The notes beneath the pieces were generated by a model. The model was not told the DNA's origin and did not search any database. It was given only the letters and a program-made list of their open reading frames with translations. The position numbers and the translations under genes were made by a program. A DNA stretch of 64,000 nt from Tanytarsus gracilentus (taxonomy: Eukaryota > Arthropoda > Insecta > Diptera > Chironomidae), in the NCBI GenBank assembly GCA_038502055.1, contig JAXRKN010000044.1, positions 4,188,001 to 4,252,000 on the forward strand, given 5' to 3'. This document shows positions 25,855-40,900 of the stretch, piece by piece (position 1 is the first letter of the stretch; every line of letters begins with the position of its first letter).

Positions 25855-25990
25855 CCAGGACGATCCAATGGACGGTAGCTTTAGTCGTGATAATCCAAAA
25901 CTGCTCAAGCGAGAATCTCCAAAGTACAAGCGCAAAAGCTGTGGTCATCATCGCAGTTGCTGCAAAGCACGTCGAAAGCTCGAGTTTTAA

Positions 25991-28900
25991 TTCTCAAAGG
26001 TTGCTGTTATATTTTTCAACACTCTGTGATTTTCAAAGATATTTTTCACATCAAGACTGATCAATTTATTTTTCATCAAACTTTTCATTTATTTTCAACG
26101 CAATATTCAACAGTTTATATTTTAACGCTGCATTTTATGCCAGTGAATGTATATAAAGGAAATGACTTAAATATTTATTTTATAATAAAATTAGAGAAAA
26201 CGCATCGCTTCTGTGTTTCGAAATTCTGGTTGATTAAATTTCATTTCACAGTAAATTTCGTTGCCAATCGTTGATGCGGAAAAAAGTGCATATTTTATGT
26301 TGTGTGACATTCGCATGTTTAAATTTGTCAATTCTTTTGAAGTAGGAAATTAATTGAGAGGGAAAATAAATTTATTGCCGAATTTGTGTTGCAAAATTGG
26401 GTGAATTTAGAATTGCAAGGTGAGGTGAATTTGAAAATGTTAAAGAAAAAATTTAAAAAATTTTCTTATTGAATCTTTAGATCAAAAATTAATCAAAAAT
26501 TTCCATAAATCAAAATTGTTAATGATTTAAAATGTTAACATGAATTTTCCACCCCTTGCAATTTTTTTATTCTGTCTTATCTAGATTTTTCCCCTAAATT
26601 TTTAACAAGTTTATTTTTATCTAAATTGAGTAAATTTCATGGGAATTTTGCACTCTCAAAATATTCAGAGGTTGTGAACATTCAAGATTTTTAAATTTTA
26701 CAGAAAAAACTTAAATTTTTTACAATTCAGAAACATTTTTAACAACTGATCCATAAAAATTTAAAAAATATTTCCACCCCTTTGGAAGCATCAAAACATA
26801 TCAAAATTGATGACAACAAAAACCTTCCAAAAAAGTAGGTTAGTTCTTCCGAGAACCCACATAATGCACTAAAACAGTTCAATGTTGCAGAAGAAAATAT
26901 TTCAAAAGGCGAAGTTCAACTTTATAAATATAAATATTTTTCTTCCTCCGCATGGCGTCTGCTAGTTGATGTTTTGCCCTCCACACATGTTGGACAGGAG
27001 AAGGCAAAAAAAGTGAATATGATGAAAGCACAAAAATATTAAATTAAAAATCATCATTTTTTCGAAATCAACCAAGAGAGAAAGAAAGAATTCAATTAAA
27101 GGCGATGTGTGGCGTCAACGGAATTTCATAATGTTACCTCCAATGTAGAAACATCATCGCAGGGGGAGATTCGAGCCATCTGACATAGCTGCAGATAAAA
27201 AACAAACAAATATGATTAACTTTAATCTTCATGTAATTGAACTGTGGGAGGGATTCGAAAGATATTTTTGCTTTGTCACGATTGTTTTAACATTTTATGT
27301 GTGTGATGCAGTGAAGAGTTTATGTAAATATTTTAAAGAAGAAAATTATATTTTTAATGAAATGATAAATGCGAACGGTGACTTCAATATCAATTATAAC
27401 TGTTGAACCTGAACGAAATGAAGCAACCGAAAAAGAAAAGAATTTCAATCTCATCCCAACGACAAGGAAAATTACATGTTTACCCTCTCATCAGTGATCA
27501 CTCCGGCACAAAAAGTTACGAGAGGAGAGGATGAAAGAAAATCGTGGCACAACTAAATTAAATATCGCGCGGCAAAAAGTGGATACCGAAGCAAAAATTA
27601 AAACGCAGCGAGAAGAAAAGAGAAATCCATTAAATAATATAATTATGAGCTGAAATGATCCATGATTACATGGAGTTATCATAATTTAATAAAGTTTTTG
27701 AGCTGTGCAGAAATTAAAACGAGAATACACATAAAAAATAATAAAGATCGTTTAAGGTTGATACATGAAATGAAGCGGGACAGCAGCGGTAGTGCGAGGT
27801 CAAATTAAATCGGCTGCAAAGAGATTTTTTCTCCTCTCTCCTCGATTCATTATCAAATCCACTCCCCCCATATATATTTTCTTTATGAGGCACTCTTTCA
27901 CTCACTTTAAACCAATTTTTTTTTCTCTCTTTCGCTTCACAAACTCTCGCGATTTAATTTAAAAGATTGTAAGTAGCTGAAGTTGCTCCTGCAGAAAATT
28001 TAACAAGACAGTGGCAACGACCACATCCTAACAAGACCTCTTACTTCATTTATTTCTTAATGCGAGCGCGATTTTTATCTGATTATAAAAAATTTAATAA
28101 AGTTTTTTTCTCTCTCTCTTTCGATCAATGAGGATCTTCAAGCGTCTCTTTTTTACATGATTAAGATGATGGCATCGTGATGATGATGAAAGGGGTTGAA
28201 TTTGTGAAACATAACAACATCAGAAGCAGCTTACAATAAACTCAATTTATTTTTCCACATCGTGCGCGCGCACATGGGAGGAAAAGCTGCGAAATTAATT
28301 TCATTACATTGAGCATACTTTATAAGTGGTGATGCTGTGCGATCGCTTATTGATGATAGGAAATTTAATTGGAGAGTTTGTAAAAAAAATATCCGTTAAT
28401 TTTGATTAAGTTTTTGCTGCTGTAAAGATAATTTATAGAAATTTTTGGTTTGCAATTTTTATGATAAAAAAAATGAAAAATTCGTTGGAAAAAATAATTT
28501 AAAAAGCTGTTAAAAATTTAATTCAAAAAAAGCGCGACAAATTCAAATTATAGAATGCTTTTTAATATTTCTTGTCAATTTAACTCAAAAACACTCTAAA
28601 ATTAAACACTTTTCTCTTCTAATTAAAACTCGAACGACTGTCATTGTGATAAGAAAAATTATAGACAGCAAATTGACATTATCGAATGAAGCGAACAGAC
28701 AAAGTAGTGCATTGTGGTGTCGTGATTTGAGTCCCACGAAAAAAAACTTGATTAGATAATGAAAATGAGAAATTGAATTAATTTTCTTTCCTCTTTCTGC
28801 TTTGCGAAGCATAATCAGCCAATGTGCCACAAAAGTTATCGTTTTGGAGAATTGATTGACGAAAAATTGCGTGTCGAGCGGTGAAACAGTTCAATTTTTC

Positions 28901-31900
28901 AATTGTGCTTCTGTCGCTGGCGTCTGTGTGGTGGCTCGAGTGAAAATTAACAGGAAATTAGGTTTGAATTAAAACATTTTATGTAATTTCCTATGCTTTG
29001 AGGGTAGAGCGAGAAAGAAATTCAAGTGTCAATAATTGGTCGCTCAATTTTTGACACCATTCGAGAGCGGACTTGAATTAAAATTAAAATTAAGGTAGAA
29101 ATTGTGTAATTGAGAGCAATCTCTCGAAAATGTGACAAGATAAGAGAATAATTACATTAATAATCAGACCGGATGTAAATTGGACACTCAAAAATTATTA
29201 TAATTTTTCCTCATTTCAATCAAGTGAAATATTTTATACCGTGAAACCTAAATTTTTAAAAAACCTTCAAATTAATGCTAAAAAATTCTGAAATTCTTCA
29301 TAAATTCTCACAAAATGTTAACAAAAAAAAGTTCTAAGCATGTCTTAAAGTGATTAAAATTTTTATCCCCACACATTGCCTCTAACGAGGTTCCACCGTC
29401 TTACAATTTCTATATTACCCATCACCATATAATCATGACACGAGAAAATTGATTAAAATTTCCCTCCGCTTATTAAATCAAACGGCATCATGTTCAATTT
29501 TAGTTAATAATAATTTTAATGCCGCGTGTAATATCCTCAATAAATTTTCATATACGCAGGAGTGAAATTGAGAGCATTATAGTGTAATGAAGTTTAAACA
29601 GTTTAATTAAGCCTTGCGTTGTTTTCATTTTATTTCGGTGTCGTGGTTCGATCGAATTTAACATCCGAGTTAATGAGAAATTAAAATCGATCTCGTTCAC
29701 ATATTTCATAAAAATTTATGAAAGTGGCTTTGAGTGAAAATTGGAATTTCAGGTGGGCACAAAAGTGTTAAATTGTGCGTATCTTTTGAGAGTTGTTCGC
29801 TTTTTTAATCAATTTTTTATGGGTTTAAGATGCCATGATAAGGTCTCAATATATTTTTAACCGTTTTATATTTTTAACTTTTATGACATGAATTGAACTC
29901 AGCATTTTACTAACGGCCTCAATAAATCCAATATTGTATCTCATAAGCATAATGGATTCGGTAACACATCCTCAAATCATCGAGACACATGATTGCACAT
30001 GATTGAGATCAAATTTGAAATTAACGAGAGTCATGGAAAAGGAGAAAATTGCGATAATTCTTTCCATTTTTTGCCTTCATTCTCATTAATAATAATGCAA
30101 ACACAAAACCAAAATTGAGTATAAATTATTGAGAGAGGAAAGGCATCAATCGTAGACCACAAACTCGTCTCGCAAGTTCACGAAAAACGAAAATAAAAAA
30201 TATATCAAAATAAATTCCATAATTTATGGCCAGCTCATCATCATAATATCATTTCTCTGTTTATAAAAGAGATTATCGGAATTTATTTTCTATAAATTAC
30301 ATTAGCTCTCGCGAGAAGCCAACAACGCTGTTGAAAGTATGAAAAAAATTATTTATCTCTCACTCGAGCGCGAAAAGAGAATCACAATTGAGAAAATCAA
30401 TGATCATAATTTTATTGGGGATAAAATAACGATGCAAAGTACAAAATTGTCGGCCAATTTTGGTTTCTCTCGCTTGCAGCTTGCCATTGCTGTAAGCGTG
30501 ACTTTTGGCGCTGCTTAAATCTTATTTCCTCTCATTTTCATACGTGATTGAGAACTTTTGGGTTTTTTAATGTGAAAATTTAAATTATTATGAATTTATT
30601 TAAATATTTTACTGATGTGCTTATTAAGGATTTTTTTTCAATTTATTTTAAAATTTAATGCAACAAAATAACTTGAAGGAACACAAAAATATGGTTCGAT
30701 TCCTAAATTTAAAGAGAAAATAGTTCGATTTTGACTGGTTTATTTTTCATTTTTTTTAAAAGTAATTTTAAGTTCAAATCCTAAAATTTAAAAACTTCCT
30801 CACTGAATTTTTAGATCATTTTTTTTTCGTGACGTGTGACACAATTCCTCACTCCCCTTTTGTTTCCAACTGTAAAACACATTGTAAAACTTTTCTCAAA
30901 CACCATTCGAAACATGATAGGTGCCACTCATATTGCGCGATACAATTGACACTCAAATCGACGCCAAAGCTGCCCTCGCTTGACGACGCTTTATGACGTT
31001 TTTATGTTTTATCACTATGTAAGGTGTCATCTATTTGGACTTTATCGTCATCGAAAATGTGATGACAGAAAGAGCGTCCGCACGTCTTCATGCAATTAGC
31101 AATCGAAAGAAGAGAGAAGATCATTAGTTGAAATAAAAAATCTATTTTTGAGGTTTCTCTTTCGGGATTCTTTGTCTATAGATGAAATAAACAGGTATCA
31201 CTCTCTCTCGCGCGAGGGACGAGATGTGGAGACCACATGCAGTTGTAGACAAGAAAATTATAAAGAGGAAGAAAAATTGATTATGGGTTTTTTTGATGTT
31301 TGCCCAATTTATGTTTCTCGCTCTTTCGCCTTTTTCGTTCTTGAGCTGTTACTGGATTTTAATAATTCTCTCTTTTTATGGGACCATGCTCGATGATCCT
31401 CCAAGGCATGTGAATTTGCCATCACAAAAGCGCCAGCGTTTCAAATTGATCGTTTGATAAATTCTGACAAATATTGAAGCAATTATCACTCAAGAGTGAT
31501 GAGATTCTTAAGTCATAAAAAATTTCCGTGTTCATTCACGCTTCATTTGCATTTCATAATTTATTTTTTCATCGATTCATTCATAAAAATATTCTAAGAA
31601 AATTAATTTACAGTAAAATGTGGAATGAAAAAAAATAATTAATTTTTAATTAAAAAAATGAGAAAATATTAATTAACAATTAGCAAAAATTATTAACTTG
31701 TATATTTTTATAAAATTCAATTTTACCATTTTAAATTGACCTTGAAAGACTCAAAAAAATCCAAACATGGCCATGCTTCACTGTACACCCTAAAAAAATA
31801 TGAATGACTGTCTATAAATTTCCATATATGCGCTTTGCTCTCAACCGCGCCGCTTTAATTAAAGATATTTATTTTAGAAATTAAAACCTTTGGTTAAACA

Positions 31901-34900
31901 ACGATCGAGTGGTTAAGAAATAAATAAATCTCAGCGTCGTGGAAATTGAGAAAATTGGCTTGAATTTATTTTCATTTCTTCTCTCTCACGATGCATATAT
32001 GCATGGGAATGAACGAATGGCGGGATTAAAATAAAATTAATCTATCTGCATATTTAATAAATTGTTTGTGTGTTGAATGTTCAGCCAATGAGCATTTAAT
32101 GCTTTTAACCGTCGACCATGCCACTCACTCGAATGTGCACTCATAATTCATAAATTATTAATTAAACTTCAATTTTAAATGTCAATTCTTTTAAATTAAA
32201 TGAACCGAAACCAAAGAAAATTGAGGTGATTTTTGCTGAATGTCTGAAAAAATTAATTAATTTTGATTTTAGGATTCGAACTAAAATTTTTAAAAGATTC
32301 TTTTGGCATGAAATTTTCAGTTCGAATTCTAAAGTTTATAAATTTCCAACTTTTTTCATTTTAGCATAAAATTAAAATTTCGTCACAATCGCGTCAGTTC
32401 GATTAAAAATTTGTTAATCATTTCAAATTCATCGTACCACGCCTGTCTGTTGCTTCGAGCTTCACTTCACTCTTTTTTTGACGATATTCACAATATTTAT
32501 GCATCGTTAATTGCTGTTAAAGTCCTCTAATTGAATTTTATGACCGAGGGCTTCAAAGACGTCCATAGAATTTTTCCATACTGCATAAAAAAATTAATTT
32601 ATTTTCTCTCTTGCACATGAAGTCAATTCTTTCATGGTGGTTGTAATAAAAAAAATGGGAGGAGTCGAGAGCATAAAAAATACATTCATTGTGCACTTCA
32701 CTCACACAGCGGCGAGAAAATTATAAAATATTACCTGGCGATCGGACCGAAACTCGTTTCGCTGCGGATGTTTTTCGAGTGTTTTCAGTTGATTTTCAAC
32801 ATTCGCTTTGTTCAGTCTTGAAAAATATTTTCTCCACAGCGGCTCGAAATAATTTTTTTTTATAAAGTTGCGTGAAAATAATTTTCTCAAGTTTCGCTCA
32901 ATATTTCTTCAGAACTGCACCTTTGAGCTCATTAACTTTAATCACACGTGTGTGCTCATCGAAAAGAAAGAGAGGAAAAAAGGAAGAAGCTCAATTAAAT
33001 TTAATTAATGGTACGAACACAGAAAAGATAGCATTGGCGGAAGTGCAATAATAGAAACGAAAAAATATAAAATAAAATAAATTCCACAAAACTCCAAAGC
33101 AAAGTGTGAAATAGCAATTGCCAATTTATGAAGGAATTTAGCGCAAAAAGTGTTATTTGCTAAACATAAACTTAAACTAATTAGCATTTCCAGGCGATAA
33201 ATATTTATTATTGCCATTCACGAGAGTGTACATTTGCAATTCCGGGGGAGACTTAATAGATTAAGCAATTAAGTTAGAACATTCGCGAGTTAAAGTGAGA
33301 GAGAGAGAGAAAATAAAACCTAATTAATTGATTTGTGCTCCCGAGAGATCAATTAATTAAAAAATCACATAAATAATTTTTGCAGCTGCGTATTTAAGGT
33401 GAGCTTTTTTTAATTAATTTATTATTAAATAATTAATAGATTAAAAAATTCAAAGTGTGTTAAAAAAATTAATTTCTTATTGTGAAATTTTTTTTAAAGT
33501 TTGAAAATTTTAAATTTACTTTCAAAATGAATTAAGTATTATAATTAAACACACAAAATTAAATTTTAATGAATTTAAGTGAAACATCCAAAATAAGGGA
33601 CATTTCAATTTTAAAGTCAATTACCCTAAAAAATTAAGAATCCATTATATTTTTATATAAAAAACTCAGACATTTTTACTTGTTTTTAAAATATTTTATT
33701 TTGCAATTTTAACGCCATCGACAACCTCAAAAATAATTAATTACATTATCGGGGAAAAAAATTAATTGACGACTGAAAAATTGACTTTTCAGTTCCACTT
33801 TTTGAAAGTGTCTCCCAATCGATCTTAATTAAATCACAACACGACTTTTTATCATCGACCAGATCTTTGATTGCTTTTAAACATGACATTAATTGTGTAC
33901 TGATATATTTTTTGTTGTGTGTGCGCTACGCGCGATAAAAATGCACGGAAAATTGATTTTTCGGGTAAAATGACAAATCAATTAAATTAAGGAAGAGAGA
34001 GTGAGAGATATCATGTGATATGTGTGCTCGATTTTTGTCTAATGACTTCGTTAAGGTCATCCAATTATCGTTAAAGCTCTGAGTGCATAAATTAGCGTGA
34101 AAATGCTCTCGCGAGGAAATTTTTGTAATTAGCAAAATTAATTTGACACGATTGCAGATGATATTAGCGCAAAATAGCAATAATTTTATAGCTCTTATTG
34201 GCAAATTGCACACAAATTTGTTTTCACCCAACACTCAATGCAACTTGCTATGGAAACCATTGTCAATTTGAAACCATTATCGATTGCTCGAAGGCAAAAT
34301 TTTATGCACATTTAATAAGTTTATGCTCCGTATTCATTGAAAATTTCTCTTTTGCTCTCGGGTTGAAAATGTGGGAGGATTGTGGATATTTTTCGAGTCA
34401 ATCGTGACTCGTTAATTAATTTTTAAAAATTAATAAAAAGTCGTTAAAAATTTTAATTTTATAAAAACGTGGGTAGTAAAAAATATTTTAAAAATTAATT
34501 TTTTTATTCTTCCTCATTTGCTCTCAAATCGATTCACATAATTTGAGAAATTAGGCACGTTCAATTATGAAATATTTTTATTCGTGTAGTTTTCTTATCG
34601 CGATTGTATTTCTGCTACTTTCGCTGTGTTCGTGCAACCGGAGAAAAAAATATGTTGCATAAACTTTTTATATTTTGTTCTATACGGCCAGAGCTAATTC
34701 ATACAAACGTGAAATTAGCCGTCGGATTTTCGCTTGCACATTTTAAATTTCATTCTTGTTTGTTTTATAATGAATAAAAAAATTAAAATGGTTGGAAAAT
34801 TTGAAAAATTACTTTTAATTTCAATTAATTATTTGAAGAGTGTTTTTCAAAATTTAACGGCTTGATAAAAAATCATTAATCAAATTTATAAATAAATTTC

Positions 34901-37900
34901 CATCCCCTGAAAAGTTCACCTAAATTCTGCCACTCTCTTATCAAATTCATGTTTTAATTCTTATCGACTTAATCGGATTTGCAAAAATGGTTTAAAAGAG
35001 AGGAAAAAATAATTAGTATGACGAATGTCGAGGACCAACAAGTTCCGTGTAATTTAATATTATGAAGTAAAAAAAGTATTTTTCATTGAGTCATGCGATG
35101 AATGAACTTAATTACTTGCAGAGAAAAAATTACAAGGCAGAAAGAGAGAAACGACAAATCAAAAATTGATATCGCAGTCCTATAGTAAATGAAATTATTA
35201 AATAAAAAATTCTCGAATTAGTAATGAGCCGTTACTATGTTATAAATAATAAACATACACGACACACTGCCTTTCGATAAGAAATTCGTTCGGCATCAAA
35301 TTATTATTAAATTTAATTCTCTCTCTTTTTTTTTGTTATCGTTCTTTTTCAATTTGATTACATGAGTGCGCTTTGACGTAAATGAAAATTTCAAAGTTCA
35401 ATTTTATTCGAAATAAAAAAATGTAAAGAGATACATATGGCATGCATGTACGTGCTAGGAGGAAGTTGATAACGACAGCCAAGTGTTACGAAATGTTCAT
35501 TGTTAAATTAAATTAATTTATGTAAATAATAGAGGTGTTGAAGGACGTCCTTATCGAGTGAGGAAGAGAAACAATTAAAGTTTTGCTAATTACCCTCTCA
35601 ACCATCATGCTTAAGGCGCCAAAATGTATAGCCCTTAGAATATTTTTCTATCCCACATTCTTTCCTTATCACATTTCTTCCTGTGACTCACCAAAGGTCT
35701 CCACGCCGATCACACAAAGAATGTCTTTCACTCTCTTCAGTCTTCAAAGACAAAAATTCCGAAGAAGGAACCGAAAAAAGGAATTTAAAGAAAGAGATAT
35801 CAAAATATTTCAACAAAATGTTCTCTCCACGAAAGCATATTGACGATATAATTTAAAGTTTGTGTGATAGACAAAAACATAAATAAATGAGTGTCTACTG
35901 ATCACCATTAACATGCTCAATTTATGTCGAGTGGAATTTAAATTATTTCGTGAAGAGAGAGATGGTGATTGAGTTGTATGCAGGGGTGCGAGAAAGTGTT
36001 TTTATATGATTTTTATGGTGCATAATTATTATTTTTATATAGTAAGTACATCAGTTTATATAACTAGTATATTATTTTATACATTTTGTACATAAACGTT
36101 ATGTATTTTGTATATAACCGTAAATATATTAAATATTTATAATAAAATTTACATTCAATAATTAAGTAATTAATTAAAAATATTTTAAAAATTTTTTCTC
36201 AATTTTTTAAATGCCCAAGTTTTAACAATTAATTTAAGCAAAACACGATAAATTTAAAATCCAAGGAACCCCATCAAGAACACTCAATAAATTATTACAT
36301 CAATTCACTCCAAAAAACTTTTATATTACACGACATCCTCAATTTGTAATGTCCACAAAGCAGCGAAAGAAATTTAAACACAATTTGGCTGTAGATGCGC
36401 AATAAATCAGAAATGAGCAGAGAGAGAAGAGGCATTTAAGCTTTAAAATGTTGCTCGGCTGTCAAGACAGCAAAAGAAAGATGCCTTCAATAAAAAAAAG
36501 CAACTAATGTCCGTGTCACACCAAACAAACACGAACCGCGCACATAAAACGACACCAAAATGAAAAATGCCCCGAAAAGTTCTCTCTTGTACTCTCGCGA
36601 TATTACGCGCGCTCGAATAAAAAAGAAGGTAAAGAGAGAGGAGACGAGGAATTTAAGATAAGTTCCATTAGTGACTTAATGGTTCTTGATAGAAAATGAA
36701 ATGTGGATGAATATCAAGGGAGAGCAAAAGCAAAAACAACAATAAAGATCTCTGTAAATTGATTCTGTTTTGTCTCATTTTATACATTTTTCGGAAGAAA
36801 TTTTTTCATTAGCAGCACGCGCTGATTTCTTTGTTAATCTCCGCTCTGAATGTCCACCGTCGACTTCTTTAGAGTCAATAAAATTAACAGAATTTTCTGC
36901 ACTTTAAATGTGCGCAAACGCAGAGTGACATCCACGCCGACCCTCCCCCTCACTCACTTGATAAAGAAGCTTTTTAAAAAAGTTTATCATGGCGTTGAAA
37001 GGCACACACAAAAAAATGGGTAGCGTGCAGTGTAAGTTTGATTGCTTTTTAATTAAAGTGTAATTTATTGCAATCGACAGTGGTTGAAAGTTTCTTATCA
37101 TAGTTGCGGCTGCTATTGGATTAATGTTGAATGAGGATGAAAAAATTCAAGGGATGAAAATTTTAAAATTTCAAATATTTTTGAATAAATTTTTTAAACA
37201 AGAAAAACTCAATTAAATTTTTCTTTAAAAATTCCAACCACAATGCACTCTAAAATGCCTAGCAATTAATGCTTCTTAATGAATTTTTATCAGTATTTTA
37301 GCGATGACTAATTTACAAAGGTATAAAGACTAGTTTTCAACTTCTCCCCTCATTTAATCTTCATATTTGTTACTTCTCCGCTTCACGATTAGCGTTAATT
37401 CATTTTCATTAAGTGGGATCTAGCTCGATGTAGGCAACAAAGCGAGAAATGCCGACGACAATTTTCTATTGGTGATAAGGTGAAACTGGTGTTACTTTAT
37501 GTCATTTTCATTCACGGAGTGGACACAGAGAAAGGTGATAGAATTGTTGTCGAGTGATTCATGCATGAATAATTTAAATTGAAGCATTCGGTGGTCCTAT
37601 AACTTGTCAAAGCGTTCTCGAACACTCGAAACATCATCGACTATCTTTTATTAAACATTTGTAATTTATCCAAAATAATTTTTCATTCGATGACGCATGG
37701 AATTTATCATGTCCATTAAGAAAGACTCAATAAGCTAATAAGCAAAAATATTTGTAGACTTTTTGTAATCATTTAACAAGACTAACCGCTAATGTCGATG
37801 ATAATCCATTATTCAATTCACTCGCTCGGCATAGAAAAAAAATAAAAACTGCCGTTCTTAATTTTCTAGATCACCTTAAATTATTTTTAATTAACATTAA

Positions 37901-40900
37901 AGCTCACAGCGTGAGGCGTTTTAGCTTATAATCGAGCAAATTAGAGAAAGAGGAGCGTTTAGAAAATATTAGCAGCTGTAAGTCGGTGAGTGCGAGGGAT
38001 GGAAGCTCTTTTTAATTTTAAAAAATTTTATTTGCCAAAAAAAAAGATTTAAAAATTTTCGTAAATTTATTTCAATATCTTTTAGAAATTTAACCTAAAA
38101 ATGTCGTTCGCATTTTTCTCAAATAATTTCTGTTTTTAAAAAATTTCCACATCTTGCTGAAGAAATTCTTCCACCATTAAATTAGAAAAACTAATAATTG
38201 TAATCAATTATTCATAGCTCTAAAGAAATGATGATTAATTACTTAATTACAGTGTCTCTAATTAAAAGAACTTTTTTCTCTCTCTTTCTTCATAATTTTT
38301 TGTGGCGCCCACGAGGTTATGAGGGAATGTCCAAAACGTAAATTCTTAATTATATTTAGACTTTTTCTAATTAAAAAATGTAATTTTTCATCGAGACAGA
38401 TAAAGTCAAATAGAGTTAAAACTTAATTAATTAAGCTTGAAAAGGCTTTTTTATTCTCTCAATTTTACAAACACATGCGCACATTTTGATGACGGTCATT
38501 AATGGCTGACGTGGTTGTAATTGCAAAATAATCTCAATTTGTTAACAAATATCTGGCGTGTAATTAATAATAAATTGCAAAATTGCAATTATTGCAATCA
38601 ATTATAATTAATTCAGCGGAATTAAGGATACTCAATGCCGACATCGTTGCTTATTCGCTCATTCAAGTCTTCTCTCACAAAATCATGATCGAGAGAGCAA
38701 AACAGAATCCTAATCGGATTAGTCTGTTTATTTGCTTTGAATCTTCTTCAAATAAATTATTACTTGGTGTTCCGCTTAATCTCTCTCGTAAATATCTGTT
38801 GATGGCTTAGAAAATGAAAATTTGTTGAAAGGAGATTGAATGAAATAAATTAAAAATGAGAGCAATTTAAATATTAAAAGGTTCGAATCCTAAAATTTGA
38901 AATTTCTACAGTGGTAAGATTTTCATACTTTTTGCCAAAATATCAGAAATTTTTACAAAAAATTATTTTCATTTTTTTACTATCTTGCATTAACAAGTCC
39001 ATACAAATTAACAAGTAATTGAATAATCCATCAAATAATGCTACAAAGAAAATCAAGCTCAGAAGTAAATTACTGAAGTAGTTAGTTAACTTCTAATCTT
39101 GATTCTAAAATCGATGAGTTTTTCTTCTCCAGATTTCAAGGAGCGCGCACATGTCGATAGGAAAAATAATAGAGAAAAGATGATGCTGAAGAGAGTTTCA
39201 ATAACAATTGATTGATTAATGATACGCATGCTCATAAATTGATATAATTTCCTCTCTTAGAGTGAGTGGCATGAAGGCACTTGATTGGTAGCCCATAAAT
39301 CATCGCTTTAAAAAGATACACTCAATACCCCGTGCGTAATGGAATCATGAGGAGAGAACTAACTGTTTTGTGCCATCGAAAAACTTGTTCTGCAATTAAT
39401 AGAAATTTTTTAGCAGTCAGGGATATTTTGTTCGTTGAAAAATTAATACTAATTAGCTTTATTTAATAATTGGACTCCCATCAGGAACGTTAATTAGATT
39501 TTATTCAAGGTGTTTTTAAAGAAGTTCAAATGTTGATAAAATAATTTCAAAAAGCTGTTAAATTCTTTAAGTAAACGTTTAGTCAAAAAGATTAAATTAA
39601 AAAAATTTAGCACGTGGATTTCTCAATCCTGTTGGCCTCACACACTCAACCCTCACTCATAGCTTAAGTCCATAAATAAGGATTTATCCGATACATGTGA
39701 TAAGTGGCGAATAGATGAACGGCTCTTAAATAAATTACCACTCTAAGAATTCGAACGCATTCCTGACTAATAAAATTTGTAGCGAGCAATGAAAATCTAA
39801 TTTAACCTTAATACCAATGATGAGTCTCAATATTTTGATTTTTTCTTCTTCTTTGTGTCTACATCAACCAACAAGGGGATTATTACCGTGTTTATCATGT
39901 ATATTGTATACAACTCGACTTAAGCCGTAGAAAATCTCTCATTTTTATTTTCTCTGCCTCGAACCGCAACAAATTACTTCAATCACATTTAATTTGATCT
40001 CATGCCAAAAAAAAGCGAGAACCATTGCTATAGAAGCGCACCGTCACAACGCGGTGATTGTTCTAGTGAAGTGAGTTCAACTGGTGTGAAAAATTAAATT
40101 GTAACGTTTTAGGAATTTAATTTTTTTTTGGTGCTTGCCATGTTGATATTTAATTTTCAAAAAGCACCGAAAAGAGTTAAATAAATAACTTTAGAAAATA
40201 TACGACATTAAGTTATGCTAATTCTATTAACGTCTCTTTAGTCGAATAAATTATTACTTTTGTCTCTCATGCGGGTCTTAAGATGCGTATAAAGGAGGAA
40301 GAAAAATAGTTATGGAGGTAAAATTAATAGCATATAGAGAAAAATTAAATGTGCGAACTAAAATAATTACGTTGCATGGTTGCATGCTAGTTTCAGCGAA
40401 GGTGAGTTGCGAGAACTTTTAACGGGTAAATTTGAATTTATAGCAGTTTAGAATTATACCAAAAGAAAATGAATTAATTTACAAAAAAATTCAATAATTT
40501 TAAAAAATATTAAAATTCCTTAATAAAAAATAGCAGATTTAAAAAAATGTTAAAAACCGTTAAAAATTATCACTTAGCATTATAAACACGCTCATCGCCA
40601 CCACACCCGTATTCGCGCATTTTTCAAATTAAAATTAAATTAAGTTAACATTTCCGCTCACTTGACTGTTGCTGAGTGAAGCGTTGTAATGTGTCAAGCG
40701 CAAACAACACATTGAAGCTGACTTAATTGCAAATCGAGCGCGAGAAGAAACTTTAATTTAATTTTCTAATAATGTCGAATAGATAATGTATTTTAATTAA
40801 AGAACTCGATTAGTTATGTAAATTACACGTGATTTTCTTGTGTTGAGCCGCAAAATATTGTATGAAAAATTAGCATTCAGCAATTTGTACGTGAAGGATT

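Larger units (their letters stand above)
23623..25990 (+). pseudogene. BTB/POZ-domain gene broken by two transposons and a 4-bp duplication
   Basis: Three coding blocks match a BTB domain of the insect tramtrack/lola style. They are 23,641-23,782 (DCSLAAEGKIIQAHKLILS), 24,867-24,992 (VLCYIYTGYVNIHPSHVDRF, ending RTQQDYQ) and 25,860-25,990 (DDPMDG to KARRKLEF and TAA). The gaps are transposons, and taking out each element plus one target-site copy joins the blocks in frame. Just upstream, LKNDQFT lies in another frame; TACATACA at 23,633-23,640 looks like a duplicated TACA that breaks the frame between QFT and DCSLAAEG. A possible remnant of the normal BTB start (NFHLISS) lies near 23,575-23,595, also out of frame. 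BTB domains mediate dimerisation of transcription factors. There is no zinc finger or HTH exon nearby and no intron, so it may be a decayed single-exon copy. Confidence 0.75.

Noticed and set aside
25957..26274. Open frame of 105 codons on + after the BTB remnant
   Set aside because: It overlaps the real BTB end in another frame, is rich in Phe, Ile and His as expected of AT-rich noise, and shows no domain.
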